A stretch of 64,000 nt of DNA. Origin: Neobacillus driksii (GTDB lineage Bacteria; Bacillota; Bacilli; Bacillales; Cytobacillaceae). The notes beneath the pieces are model-generated. The model ran no database searches and was not told where the DNA came from. It worked only from the letters and a program-made list of their open reading frames with translations. The translations under genes were made by a program, and so were the position numbers. Positions 51,906 to 60,975 of the stretch are shown here, in pieces. The first letter of the stretch is position 1. Each line of letters begins with the position of its first letter. The DNA lies in contig NZ_JACCBX010000005.1 of the NCBI RefSeq assembly GCF_013409995.1, forward strand, positions 1 through 64,000, written 5' to 3'.

Positions 51906-52664
51906 TTATCCCTGTTTGGCTCCTTTTTTTCCTATGTTATCAATCAGTACTGCGTTATAGGCAGCACCAAAGCCATTGTCGATATTTACAACACTGATGC
52001 CCGATGCACATGAATTCAGCATCGTTAACAACGCAGACAGACCATTTAAATTTGCCCCATAGCCAACACTTGTCGGAACGGCAATGACAGGATGTGATAC
52101 GAGCCCGCCAACAACACTTGGAAGCGCTCCTTCCATTCCCGCTACTACTACTGAGGCAGTCGCTTGTTGTATTTCTTCAATAACATCAAATAAACGGTGG
52201 ATCCCCGCAACACCTACATCATAAAAGCGGCGAACTTCACTCCCTAATGCTTCAGCTGTAATAGCAGCCTCTTCCGCTACTCTAAGATCTGATGTACCCG
52301 CACAAACAATGGCAATATACCCTTGATAAGATTCCATTCTATTTGTGCTTTTTTTCCAGAAGAGAATCTGTGCCGTTTCGTTATATGTAAATTCAGGATA
52401 TTCACCAAGGATATAATCCGCTTTTTCTTTTGAAACTCGTGTAACTAATACATCATCGTCTTTTGATCTGATTGCTTGAATAATGGAAAGGATTTGTTCT
52501 TTCTTTTTCCCTTCCCCATAAATCACTTCTGGGAACCCTTGACGATTCTTTCGGTGATGGTCGACTTTTGCAAACCCTAGATTCTCATATGTTGCTAACT
52601 TTTCTTTCGCTTCTGAAACACTTAATTTTCCCTTTTGAACTTGCCTCAATATCTCATCCAACAT
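51906..52664 (-). CDS. larB: LarB, nickel-pincer cofactor carboxylase/hydrolase
   Basis: About 252 residues from the ATG at 52664 with AAGGTG upstream (the frame reaches 52706 without support). LarB carboxylates nicotinic acid adenine dinucleotide and removes AMP to start nickel-pincer synthesis. N-terminal part about 1-110; the PurE-like domain follows: IAIVCAGTSDLRVAEEA, then AGMEGALPSVVGGLV and VPTSVGYG. Its position upstream of gntP and larE in one direction makes the set larB, gntP, larE, regulator, kinase, pdxA2, larA homologue, nicO, each in small transcription units. Confidence 0.88.
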   Translation of the reverse strand: MLDEILRQVQKGKLSVSEAKEKLATYENLGFAKVDHHRKNRQGFPEVIYGEGKKKEQILSIIQAIRSKDDDVLVTRVSKEKADYILGEYPEFTYNETAQILFWKKSTNRMESYQGYIAIVCAGTSDLRVAEEAAITAEALGSEVRRFYDVGVAGIHRLFDVIEEIQQATASVVVAGMEGALPSVVGGLVSHPVIAVPTSVGYGANLNGLSALLTMLNSCASGISVVNIDNGFGAAYNAVLIDNIGKKGAKQG

Positions 52665-53057
52665 TGTTTTCACACACCTTAAACGATCTTGTTCAATTCG
52701 AACCATTCAAATAGTATTTCTTAGGTTTGTTCCAAAATACTATTTGTCAGCCCCCCCATTATAGAATAATCTTTGCAAAAATGCATAATGGAAAGTTTCT
52801 GGTTTGCCACTGATTCCAGATGTTTCATCCACATTTTCTTTTTTATACGATTCCGTCCTCCCAAATGTGAAGCACCCACCTAAGCGGTTTCGCTTTCAAA
52901 AAGGAGGCAGATCTTTTTACGAATTAATAAATGAAAACCAGCATAATGATTAATAATCCATGGGAGATGATTGCTTGAGTAAATTTATTCCCGAAAAATT
53001 ATCGTTGGGGGACTTTCAACAGTAATTCTATAAAATGAGGACTTATATCGATGAATT
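52665..53057. other. intergenic stretch
   Basis: No gene recognised. A short frame beginning with TTG at about 52974 (MSKFIPEKLSLGDFQQ) lacks support beyond a weak ribosome binding site. Confidence 0.4.
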
Positions 53058-53096
53058 AAAGGTTGAACTATACAAATACAGTTCAACCCTTTTTTT
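53058..53096 (+). terminator. intrinsic terminator
   Basis: AGGTTGAACT / AGTTCAACCC arms with a 10-nt loop followed by TTTTTTT. Which plus-strand transcript it ends is unclear, since no plus gene precedes it; possibly for the 52974 short frame. Confidence 0.6.
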
Positions 53097-53169
53097 ATTT
53101 AGATAATTTTGATTAAAAGGATGATGGAATCTTCCTATTTTTAATTAAGTAACCAGTGAAAGTAAAATA

Positions 53170-53450
53170 ATAAGCGGAGGTTTTCCGGTTAAAACCAAAG
53201 GGGAGCTCATTTCGGGGTATATAAGCGGAGATTTTCCGCTTATGCAAAGCAAAATCCCCCATTATCCCGCTTTTCGTGTCAATAAGCGGAATCTCTCCGT
53301 CTATTTAGGCAAGTTTCAATGCTATTTTCGAAATAGGCGGAATTTTTCCGTCTATTTATTAGATGGGTGCATGACCTGTTCTTATCATTTCCATTCCATG
53401 TAGAAAACTTAGCCATCCCATTCTTAAGATGGCTAATAAACCCATTGGTA
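53170..53450. repeat. dispersed repeat C, copy 3 (long form)
   Basis: Same order of four small hairpins and tail as 41681-41990, about 90 percent identical by eye. Lies directly between larB and the MFS gene. Confidence 0.75.
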
Positions 53451-53860
53451 TTGCTTTTTTCTAATATCCCCCAAAGCTCGCCCATAAAAATGGTTTTCTA
53501 CAATCATTGACGGGTTGCTCCAAGACAGCATGGTAATTAAACGTTTGTGTAAAAAAGGGCTTATTACCGCCATGTAAAGCTTCCTCACTTAATTTAGGTA
53601 AAATAATTGTCGGCGAATGGAGTAGATTTTAATGGTTAGCTTGTCAAATGCCCTCATGTGAGCCATTTCCCCTTAATACTGCATTCTTTGGCAAATAATT
53701 TGAATCTTCCCTTTTACACAATCTATTGAATAAATAGGGCTTAACTCCTTTAAATACAAGATTCAAGACCAATATAAAAAGAAAAAGAAGTCGAAACCAA
53801 TCTTCAGCGCCAAGGTTAAAAAGCCCACAGGAACCGTCCCCTTGGTCATAATATATAAAA
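53451..53860. other. intergenic stretch
   Basis: A GGAACCGTCCCC motif at 53830-53841. The minus-strand frame at 53644-53877 has a hydrophobic stretch, but it reads through this motif and lacks a good start, so I do not call it a gene. Confidence 0.45.
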
Positions 53861-53888
53861 GAGCCACTCTTTACCAAAAGAGTGGCTC
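53861..53888 (-). terminator. terminator of the MFS exporter gene
   Basis: GAGCCACTCTT / AAGAGTGGCTC, 6-nt loop, followed on the minus strand by TTTTATATA. Confidence 0.85.
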
Positions 53889-53941
53889 GATATAATCGTT
53901 ATGATGTTCATTTGGATCCAAAAATATTCCTGGAGCCCTTT

Positions 53942-55345
53942 CTACAAGTCCCGCACAGTCATTTTCACTTTTCGCCCAACCAATACCCAGTACAGGAATA
54001 AGCTAAAAGCGGTTATGAGTACGAGAACAAAAAGGATATTACTAAACATGGAAGCGTCCGGTTGGCTTAAATACCCCAGTATATTGGAACGCATAGCGGA
54101 ATGGTCCATCATCGCCGCAGTATAGGCAATTCCAATTGACATCGCAACATTTAGTGTTAAATTATAAAATCCAATGGCTGTCCCTGATTTATCTTTTCCA
54201 ATCGTGCTAATACATGATTCTAGCATTGGTGCGTACATCAACGCGAAAGAACTCGAGAATACAATCATGGATAGGACAAAGACAATGACGGAGGTATTTA
54301 CAAAGAAACCGCCCAACAACAAACTGCCGATCATTCCAGTCATGGCGATCGTGATACATTGTCTGCTTCCGAGCACCTTTGCAATTTTTCCAGAAAGCGC
54401 TCCTACGATCGCAGCCAATAAATACGCTGGAATCAATAATAGTGAAATCGTATCCAACTTTAGGCCATAAAGCTTTTCTAGCAAAAATGGAAACAAGAAA
54501 ATATACGCTAATTGGACTGAATAAATCACGAAAGCGACTCCAAGTAATGAGATAAACTGCTTATTTTTAAAGAAAGTTATCCCAATGAATGCTCTTGAAT
54601 TCTTGCTGATATAAGCAAGAAATAAAGCAACCGCTGCCACAAATGCTAGAAGATAAACCCAATTGAAATCGGTAATATACAACAGCAGGGAAGCAGCAAT
54701 ACCCGCAACCAGGAATAATCCTACTACATCCACATGACTGTTTTTCGTCTCTTCCTTAGGCAGGTATTTCAAAATAAACGGAAGGGTAAAGAGAGTGACT
54801 AATGGAACTAGAAAAAGAGTTGTCCAATGAAAATACGTAGAAACATAGCCCCCCGTTAATGCACCGATAACCTGTGATAAAGCAAAACTGCTTGTACTCA
54901 ACCCCAAAAACTTCTTCTGTTCATGTACAGGCAAATGTTTGGTAACGAAGATCACATATAGGGTTTCAGCTGAAGCCAAACCTGCTGTTTGGATGATTCG
55001 TGAAACAACTACGAGTAAAAAAGAATGTTGAAAAAGATAGCCCATTACGGAGCCTACACAAATTAAAATAATCCCGATGGTTAAAAGCTTTCGAATACTA
55101 ATGGAATCTGCCAAAGCCGCGTAAACCACTGCTCCAATTCCAATGACTAGCCCGGCTAAGGTTGCCTGCCAGCTCACTGTTGTTGCGGAAATATGAAAAT
55201 CCTTTGCCATATCGATAGAAACAATTTTAAATGAATTATCAATGATTAAACATAATAGAAATAACAGAAGCATCACAGGCACAGCTTTCTTAACACTATA
55301 TTCCTGAGTTTCCGTTATGGTCGCATTTGCGCTAATGGTGGTCAT
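53942..55345 (-). CDS. MFS transporter, drug-exporter type (14 TM)
   Basis: 467 residues with 14 predicted membrane segments, as in the DHA2/TetL group. Motif-like loop YAALADSISIRKLLTIG at TM2-TM3 and the C-motif region SSFALSQVIGALTGGY in TM5 are typical of antiporters. The N-terminal 20 residues are hydrophilic. AGAGGGA precedes the ATG. About 120 bp after deoD on the same strand; co-transcription with the nucleoside phosphorylase is possible and would suggest nucleoside or base transport, but drug export is the safer family-level call. Confidence 0.82.
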   Translation of the reverse strand: MTTISANATITETQEYSVKKAVPVMLLLFLLCLIIDNSFKIVSIDMAKDFHISATTVSWQATLAGLVIGIGAVVYAALADSISIRKLLTIGIILICVGSVMGYLFQHSFLLVVVSRIIQTAGLASAETLYVIFVTKHLPVHEQKKFLGLSTSSFALSQVIGALTGGYVSTYFHWTTLFLVPLVTLFTLPFILKYLPKEETKNSHVDVVGLFLVAGIAASLLLYITDFNWVYLLAFVAAVALFLAYISKNSRAFIGITFFKNKQFISLLGVAFVIYSVQLAYIFLFPFLLEKLYGLKLDTISLLLIPAYLLAAIVGALSGKIAKVLGSRQCITIAMTGMIGSLLLGGFFVNTSVIVFVLSMIVFSSSFALMYAPMLESCISTIGKDKSGTAIGFYNLTLNVAMSIGIAYTAAMMDHSAMRSNILGYLSQPDASMFSNILFVLVLITAFSLFLYWVLVGRKVKMTVRDL

Positions 55346-55468
55346 TACGGTTTCCCTCTCTTTTCGTTAATCTCTATCGTATAAATCTAGCATTTGAACA
55401 CGATTCACGGCTCGCATGTACAAAACATCCTTGCTTGGTATCGTATTCAAATGCTTATTGTCGTGCTC

Positions 55469-56188
55469 TTAAGCCAGTTCCAAGGCAATTTCCATCATAT
55501 TGGTGAACGCAACTTGTCGTTCTTCCGGTGTCGTTTGTTCATGTCGAATCATATGATCACTTACCGTTAAAATTGTAAGCGCGTTAACCCCTGCATAGGC
55601 AGCATTCATATAAAGACCAGCTGTCTCCATTTCCGCACATAGAATTCCCATTTTACGCCACTTTTCCACAGCTGTTTCATCGGCGTTATAAAAAATGTCG
55701 CTTGTGAGGACATTTCCAACATGAACAGGGAGTTCCTTTTGATCGGCTACCTTTTTCGCTTTTTCTAATAATGCAAAGGAAGCAATATTGGAAAATTGTC
55801 CAGGGAGATTGTACTGATGTACGTACCGTGAATCGGTTGATGCCCCCATGGCAAAAACAATATCATATAAGTTCATATGATCCTGCATTGCACCGCAAGT
55901 ACCAATGCGAATCAAGTTTTTCACACCAAATACGTGGATTAGTTCCCAAGAATAAAGGCTCATACTCGGCATACCCATTCCGGTACCCATAACGGATATT
56001 TTTCTTCCCTTATACGTTCCTGTGTACCCAAACATATTGCGGACAGAATTGAATTGGACTGCATCCTCTAAATAGGTTTCTGCAATGAATTTTGCTCTTA
56101 ATGGATCCCCTGGCAAAAGGATCGTTTCTGCAATCTCTACTCCATTTGGTTTGATATGCGCAGTTTCTTTATGTCCGTTTGTATTCAT
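55469..56188 (-). CDS. deoD: purine-nucleoside phosphorylase, DeoD type
   Basis: 239 residues, usual for hexameric DeoD. Cleaves purine (deoxy)ribonucleosides with phosphate to base and ribose 1-phosphate. Motifs: LLPGDPLRAKFIAETYL, GTGMGMPS, RIGTCGAM, EMETAGLY and catalytic Asp in TVSDHM. AAAGGAGAG precedes the ATG. Followed by the MFS gene; upstream is a GntR regulator in the same orientation with direct repeats between. The gene has the typical Bacillus start MNTNGHKETAHIKPNG-type N-terminus with a short extension. Confidence 0.95.
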   Translation of the reverse strand: MNTNGHKETAHIKPNGVEIAETILLPGDPLRAKFIAETYLEDAVQFNSVRNMFGYTGTYKGRKISVMGTGMGMPSMSLYSWELIHVFGVKNLIRIGTCGAMQDHMNLYDIVFAMGASTDSRYVHQYNLPGQFSNIASFALLEKAKKVADQKELPVHVGNVLTSDIFYNADETAVEKWRKMGILCAEMETAGLYMNAAYAGVNALTILTVSDHMIRHEQTTPEERQVAFTNMMEIALELA

Positions 56189-56271
56189 CTGTACTCTCTC
56201 CTTTTATCCTGTTTATTTGTAGTCTGTCCAAGGCATAGCGAAAAAATTTCCACTTGTTTCCGCTTACAACT

Positions 56272-56332
56272 AATTGTACAAAACTCATCTAAAATTACAT
56301 ATCATTGTATAGTTGTATAAAAACTTGTACAT
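56272..56332. promoter_or_regulatory. TTGTAYA repeats before deoD
   Basis: Four TTGTACA/TTGTATA elements within 61 bp (56273, 56305, 56312 and 56326 areas) lie between gntR and deoD. Repeated sites in this position are candidates for the neighbouring GntR regulator. Confidence 0.4.
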
Positions 56333-56418
56333 ATAGCAACAATAAAAAGAATAGCATACTATTATTTGGTTCACAACTACCTTGTTAAAAAAAATATGAC
56401 GTTTTTGTAACAAAAAAA

Positions 56419-56452
56419 AGCAATTTCCCACCTAATTTGATGGGAAATTGCT
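56419..56452 (-). terminator. terminator of the gntR gene
   Basis: AGCAATTTCCCA / TGGGAAATTGCT, 12-bp perfect stem, T-run on the minus strand. Confidence 0.9.
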
Positions 56453-56479
56453 ACGTATTTACAAACTCTATCACTGTCT

Positions 56480-57214
56480 CTATTTGGCTGAATTAATGGT
56501 TATTTGGCTAGATTCTGTTGGAATATAAAATTTATTATAGATAACAGGATATTTATCACTTATATAGACGCTTTCAACGATTAAATCACAATCTTTATCG
56601 TTAGCTATCTCATATTTTAGTGAAGGGATGGAGTCGGAACGTCTAAGTTCAATGGTCGCAGAATTTGCAAGCTCGTATACTTTTTTGTCGATCATATCTA
56701 ATAATTGTTGTTCATCTTGTAAATCTAAATTCAATTCCGAAACGGCTTCAATAGCCATGACTGAAAAAGCAAAGGCTACGGCTTGATTATTTCTTTTATA
56801 CCAACGTTCAATGGCAACAACAGCGGTCATACTCCGATTTAAAACCTGCTTCGCGTAATCACTTATGAGTTCAATTCGAAATTGTATTTCGACATCATCG
56901 ATTTGTCCTGAAATGCATTTATATATGGGGTTTCCCAGTTTTTCTAAGCCAGTCATGTTTTTATTATGATGAAATTTTGTAATAAAATTTCCTTTTCCAT
57001 GGATATTCTTAACCAAACCATCTTCCTGCAATCGTGATAATGCGTGCCGCAGTGTCATCCGACTGACGCCAAAAAGCTTGGCCAATTCCGGTTCTGTTGG
57101 TAGTCTGCTGTCAGGAGGAAACGTTCCATCCATGATAAGTTTATACAATTTATCATAAACAATCGCAAACAATGGCCGCTTGGTTTTCTGAAGATCCTCT
57201 GGTTTTATATTCAT
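56480..57214 (-). CDS. GntR-family regulator, HutC/UTRA subfamily
   Basis: 244 residues from the ATG at 57214, with AAAGGTG 9-10 nt upstream; a GTG at 57226 is within it. Winged helix at about 14-80 (PTEPELAKLFGVSRMTLRHAL) and UTRA domain from about 90 to the end (VVAIERWYKRNNQ, then IYNKFYIPTES). Transcribed toward deoD but separated from it by its own terminator. Probably a nucleoside- or sugar-phosphate-responsive regulator of deoD and the MFS gene; the effector is unknown. Confidence 0.87.
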   Translation of the reverse strand: MNIKPEDLQKTKRPLFAIVYDKLYKLIMDGTFPPDSRLPTEPELAKLFGVSRMTLRHALSRLQEDGLVKNIHGKGNFITKFHHNKNMTGLEKLGNPIYKCISGQIDDVEIQFRIELISDYAKQVLNRSMTAVVAIERWYKRNNQAVAFAFSVMAIEAVSELNLDLQDEQQLLDMIDKKVYELANSATIELRRSDSIPSLKYEIANDKDCDLIVESVYISDKYPVIYNKFYIPTESSQITINSAK

Positions 57215-57563
57215 TCTCTTACACACCTTTAAATAAACTATTGGCCCTGCTCATTCTTATTAACAAATAAACTATAAACTATTTTCCGCACATTAATCAA
57301 CTATCCCTCCCATGTATTTATTTTCTTTAAAAAAGCGACTCTTCCTTCCGCCACTTATACAATTCCTACTTATAGTAAAGTGTAAAACTATTAAATATAA
57401 CAAAATTCACATTTACTAAATAGAAGAAAAAACTACTTATTTTTAAATAAACTTAGCTGTTTTTCTCTATTACATATATTCAAAATATTGTGATAAATTA
57501 AAACGACATACAGACTTTTACCCCTGTGTGAAAACTATAGTTTAAAAAGGAGGAATGTATAAA
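57215..57563. other. divergent intergenic region
   Basis: AT-rich control region between gntR (minus) and the SMP-30-like gene (plus). No clear palindromes or genes; TTGTGATAAATTAAAACGA near 57488 may include a -35. Confidence 0.4.
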
Positions 57564-58535
57564 ATGAAAAAAAGGGCTTTAGCAACAACTGTATTAATCA
57601 TACTGTCCCTTATTACTGTTACAGTCGTTGGAGCAAAATCGTTATATGTAACAAAACCAGTGCCAAAAGAGGAACGTCATTCTATTTCTGAAATTGTCCA
57701 TCCAAATAGTCAGTGGGAAAAGGTGGCTGTTGGAAGTGGATTTATGGAGGGTATTAATTTCGACCGTGGCGGGAATATTTGGATGGTTAGTCCGCCTACA
57801 GGCGAAATTATTAAGGTCGAAAACAATAAGCTTTCAATCGTGGAAACATATGTAGGGGACCTCCCTGTAGGGACCAAATTCCACAAGGATGGACGCCTTT
57901 TTATCACAGATGTTACGGGAAAACTTTACGCCTATGACCCTGTTACGAGAGAGCGCACGACCATTGTTGATTCTTACAATGGCAAGCCTTTAAATGGCTT
58001 AAATGACCTCGTATTTGACCAATCTGGCGGGCTTTACTTTACAGAGCCAATGGGATCGAGTGCAACAAAACCAATAGGCCGTGTTTTCTACCTGCCGCCG
58101 AATAGTAAAGAACCAGTACTCTTTCAAGAAGGTATTGCGTATCCTAATGGAATTGCGATATCAGCAAACGGTCAACGTGTTTATATCTCTGAATTCGCTA
58201 CCAATCGAATTATCTCTGTGCCTTCAAAAGAGGCTAAAGACGCGCGTGAAACACCCTTTGTCTTCGGTCAATTTGAAGGCGGAATCGGTCCAGATGGTTT
58301 GGCCGTCGATACGGAAGGAAATCTTTATGTAGCCCATTTCCAGGCTGGCGAAATAGTCGTACTTGATGCCAGTGGATTTAAATACGGTACCATTCGCCTG
58401 CCTAAGGATGCGGGGACTTTTACCACCAATCTGACTTTTCATAATGGATACCTTTATGTAACAGAGTCATTGAAAAATGAAGTCTGGCGAATTAAGGTCA
58501 AAAAGGAAGGGTTGCAGCCTTACGGGTTACAATAG
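57564..58535 (+). CDS. secreted SMP-30/gluconolactonase-like beta-propeller protein
   Basis: 323 residues from the ATG at 57564 (AGGAGG 10 nt upstream; the ATG at 57555 is too close to it). An N-terminal hydrophobic segment (8-28) acts as signal peptide or anchor. The remainder is a six-bladed propeller of the SMP-30/LRE family: GLNDLVFDQSGGLYFTE, YPNGIAISANGQRVYISE and GPDGLAVDTEGNLYVAHF carry the Asn/Asp metal ligands. Lactone hydrolysis outside the membrane is the usual activity. Monocistronic with a good terminator. Confidence 0.83.
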   Translation: MKKRALATTVLIILSLITVTVVGAKSLYVTKPVPKEERHSISEIVHPNSQWEKVAVGSGFMEGINFDRGGNIWMVSPPTGEIIKVENNKLSIVETYVGDLPVGTKFHKDGRLFITDVTGKLYAYDPVTRERTTIVDSYNGKPLNGLNDLVFDQSGGLYFTEPMGSSATKPIGRVFYLPPNSKEPVLFQEGIAYPNGIAISANGQRVYISEFATNRIISVPSKEAKDARETPFVFGQFEGGIGPDGLAVDTEGNLYVAHFQAGEIVVLDASGFKYGTIRLPKDAGTFTTNLTFHNGYLYVTESLKNEVWRIKVKKEGLQPYGLQ

Positions 58536-58556
58536 CTATTAAAGCAAATATATTTA

Positions 58557-58589
58557 ACAAACCGCTGAGTATAATCCCAGCGGTTTGTT
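58557..58589 (+). terminator. terminator of the SMP-30-like gene
   Basis: AACAAACCGCTG / CAGCGGTTTGTT, 12-bp perfect stem, T-rich afterwards; also usable for katE from the other side (stop codon at 58614). Confidence 0.9.
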
Positions 58590-58613
58590 ATTATTCGTCT
58601 CTCTGGTTTAGGT

Positions 58614-60671
58614 TTAAACGATTTGGCGTTCCCAGTGGCGGTGAGCAGAAATAGATGTTACAAAATCCTCCGCAAACTCTCTCATATCATCTCCAATTAC
58701 AACGCCGGGACTGCTAATTAAATTCCCCGCTTGCAGCCATTTTATGCCTTCGTTTGTGGCACCAATCGGCTTGAAGTGAGAGAATGCCTCGTTAATGAAA
58801 TAGGCTGCGTTTTGGTTAAACTTCTTACATTCACTATTTCCACCAACTGCATAGATAGCGTCAAATAATACAGAATCCGCCGTTAAAAAAGTATGGTTAA
58901 CTTCGAGCTCTGTACCATCAGAACCTTTGCATGTTCCGAGCTTATCGCTAATGATTTCAACTTGAATGCCTTCTGCTTTTAGGGCTTTCAATACTTCCGA
59001 TACATCAGCACCGTTATAACCGTTGCTAATAATCACACCTACTTTACGTGTTTCCGGTCGTTTCTTTGTATTTATCTGGCTAAGTGCTGGAGATGATTTC
59101 ATTACTTCTGATTCTGAGACTTCTCCTTGAGGCGGGGCTGCACCGATCCCATCCGCAATGGCCGTTGAGAGCTCTAAACTAACGCTCGCAAACATATCGA
59201 CCACTTGTTGCTGTACATATTTACTCTTTACTTTTCCAAGCTCAAAACGGAATGCGTCAAGGATGTGCGCTTTTTCAGTATTACTCATACTGTTCCAAAA
59301 CAGTCTAGCTTGAGAGAAATGATCTTTAAAGCTTTCGCTGCGGCCTCGTACCTTTCTGCCTTCTATTTTTTCCTGATAATGAACATACCCACCTTCTTCT
59401 TCACTTGCGGGAATAGGTGTATTTGATGCTAGTGAATTATGATGATAGCTAACCTTCCCTTTGTTAATAGTTTGACGTCCAAAGCCATCACGCTGATTAT
59501 TATGGAACGGACATACAGGTCGATTAATCGGCAGCTCATGAAAGTTTGGTCCTCCAAGGCGAAGTAATTGTGTATCTGTATAGGAAAATAAGCGGCCCTG
59601 AAGCAAAGGATCATTCGTGAAATCGATACCTGGTACGACATGACCTGGGTGGAATGCTACTTGCTCCGTTTCAGCAAAAACATTATCGACATTACGATTC
59701 AATGTCATTTTCCCAATGATTTTCACCGGTACTTCTTCTTCAGGCCATAATTTTGTTGGATCGAGCACATCGAAATCAAATTTAAATTCATCTTCTTCCT
59801 CTATCATTTGGACACCTAATTCATACTCAGGAAAATTGCCGCTTTCAATGGATTCCCATAAATCACGGCGATGGAAATCAGGATCTTTACCTGAGATTTT
59901 TTGCGCTTCATCCCACACTAATGAATGAACGCCCAAAATAGGCTTCCAGTGAAACTTTACAAAACGTGCTTTACCTTGATGATTAACAAATCGGAAGGTG
60001 TGAACGCCAAACCCTTCCATCATACGAAAGCTACGTGGAATTGCACGGTCTGACATATGCCACATGACCATATGGGCAGTTTCTGGATTGTTCGCGACAA
60101 AATCCCAAAATGTATCGTGGGCCGTTGCAGCTTGTGGAATCTCATTATGAGGCTCGGGTTTGAGAGCATGCACCAAATCTGGGAATTTAATCGCATCCTG
60201 AATGAAAAAAACCGGAATATTATTGCCAACTAGATCATAATTACCTTCTTCAGTATAAAATTTTGTCGCGAAGCCACGGACATCCCTAACGGTCTCAGCT
60301 GATCCCCGTGAGCCTGCAACAGTAGAAAACCGGACAAACACAGGCGTTTTAACAAAAGGATCCTGCAAAAATCTTGCCTTAGTATACTCTTTCATTGACT
60401 CATACACTTCAAACTCACCATGGGCAGCGAAGCCGCGAGCATGCACAACACGCTCCGGAATACGCTCATGATCAAAGTGCGTCATCTTTTCGCGAAAATG
60501 AAAATCCTCCATTAAAGTCGGGCCACGTTCACCTGCTTTTAAGGAAAACTCATCCTCCGAAACCTTTAACCCCTGATTGGTCGTCATTAGTTTGCCTTCA
60601 TCATTAACCCGGAACTGCTCTAGTTGCTCATTTTTACTGTTTTCATTCACGTTCTTCCCCTTGCCGCTCAT
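58614..60671 (-). CDS. katE: large-subunit catalase with C-terminal amidotransferase-like domain
   Basis: 685 residues from the ATG at 60671 (GAGGGAGG 7 nt upstream; the open frame extends to 60710). Clade 2 catalase: catalytic His in VVHARGFAAHG, Asn in LVGNNIPVFF, heme-ligand Tyr in RLFSYTDTQ; C-terminal 150 residues are the DJ-1/PfpI-like domain (VGVIISNGYNGADVSEVL). Length equals Bacillus KatE. A sigma-B promoter is visible upstream, in line with the general-stress regulation of KatE, and the RsbQ/RsbP energy-stress genes lie 2 kb away. Decomposes hydrogen peroxide in the cytoplasm. Confidence 0.93.
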   Translation of the reverse strand: MSGKGKNVNENSKNEQLEQFRVNDEGKLMTTNQGLKVSEDEFSLKAGERGPTLMEDFHFREKMTHFDHERIPERVVHARGFAAHGEFEVYESMKEYTKARFLQDPFVKTPVFVRFSTVAGSRGSAETVRDVRGFATKFYTEEGNYDLVGNNIPVFFIQDAIKFPDLVHALKPEPHNEIPQAATAHDTFWDFVANNPETAHMVMWHMSDRAIPRSFRMMEGFGVHTFRFVNHQGKARFVKFHWKPILGVHSLVWDEAQKISGKDPDFHRRDLWESIESGNFPEYELGVQMIEEEDEFKFDFDVLDPTKLWPEEEVPVKIIGKMTLNRNVDNVFAETEQVAFHPGHVVPGIDFTNDPLLQGRLFSYTDTQLLRLGGPNFHELPINRPVCPFHNNQRDGFGRQTINKGKVSYHHNSLASNTPIPASEEEGGYVHYQEKIEGRKVRGRSESFKDHFSQARLFWNSMSNTEKAHILDAFRFELGKVKSKYVQQQVVDMFASVSLELSTAIADGIGAAPPQGEVSESEVMKSSPALSQINTKKRPETRKVGVIISNGYNGADVSEVLKALKAEGIQVEIISDKLGTCKGSDGTELEVNHTFLTADSVLFDAIYAVGGNSECKKFNQNAAYFINEAFSHFKPIGATNEGIKWLQAGNLISSPGVVIGDDMREFAEDFVTSISAHRHWERQIV

Positions 60672-60720
60672 GATCGTTCCTCCCTCTAGGTATTTATTAT
60701 GTAAAAACATTACTTATCTC

Positions 60721-60746
60721 GTACCCTAGTAAGAGTTAGATTAAAC
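60721..60746 (-). promoter_or_regulatory. sigma-B promoter of katE
   Basis: On the minus strand GTTTAA (60746-60741), 14-bp spacer, GGGTAC (60726-60721), against the consensus GTTTAA-N12-15-GGGTAT. About 50 bp before the katE start. Confidence 0.8.
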
Positions 60747-60820
60747 ATACCTTTTAAATTTGTTTCACCTGAGGCTAAAAATTGCTGAGTCGGGGACTGA
60801 CCCCAGATTTTAAGAAAATA

Positions 60821-60975
60821 AAAAAAGACCTTTGATTCATAAAATCAAAGGTCAAAGTTGAACTTAGTGGTCTAGGCTAAGTCCTTTTTAGGAGGTCTAA
60901 ACTCAGAAGAATTTAAACTATTATTATAGTAACACAAAATGTATTTTTATTCAATATTACAAATATTTATGCAAA
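60821..60975 (-). ncRNA. repeat D copy 2, candidate small RNA on the minus strand
   Basis: Aligned with 18463-18616 over its whole length with few differences. On the minus strand: TATAAT (60928-60923), body with CCTCCT (complement of 60890-60895), terminator stem GACCTTTGATT / AATCAAAGGTC (60827-60853) and six T residues. A transcript of roughly 95 nt is predicted. The stem keeps pairing while the loop differs, which favours an RNA role. Lies about 250 bp upstream of the replication-initiator-like gene, pointing away from it. Confidence 0.55.

Noticed and set aside
53644..53877. A 77-codon minus frame with a hydrophobic stretch
   Set aside because: Reads through the GAACCGTCCCC motif and the MFS terminator region; no good ribosome binding site.
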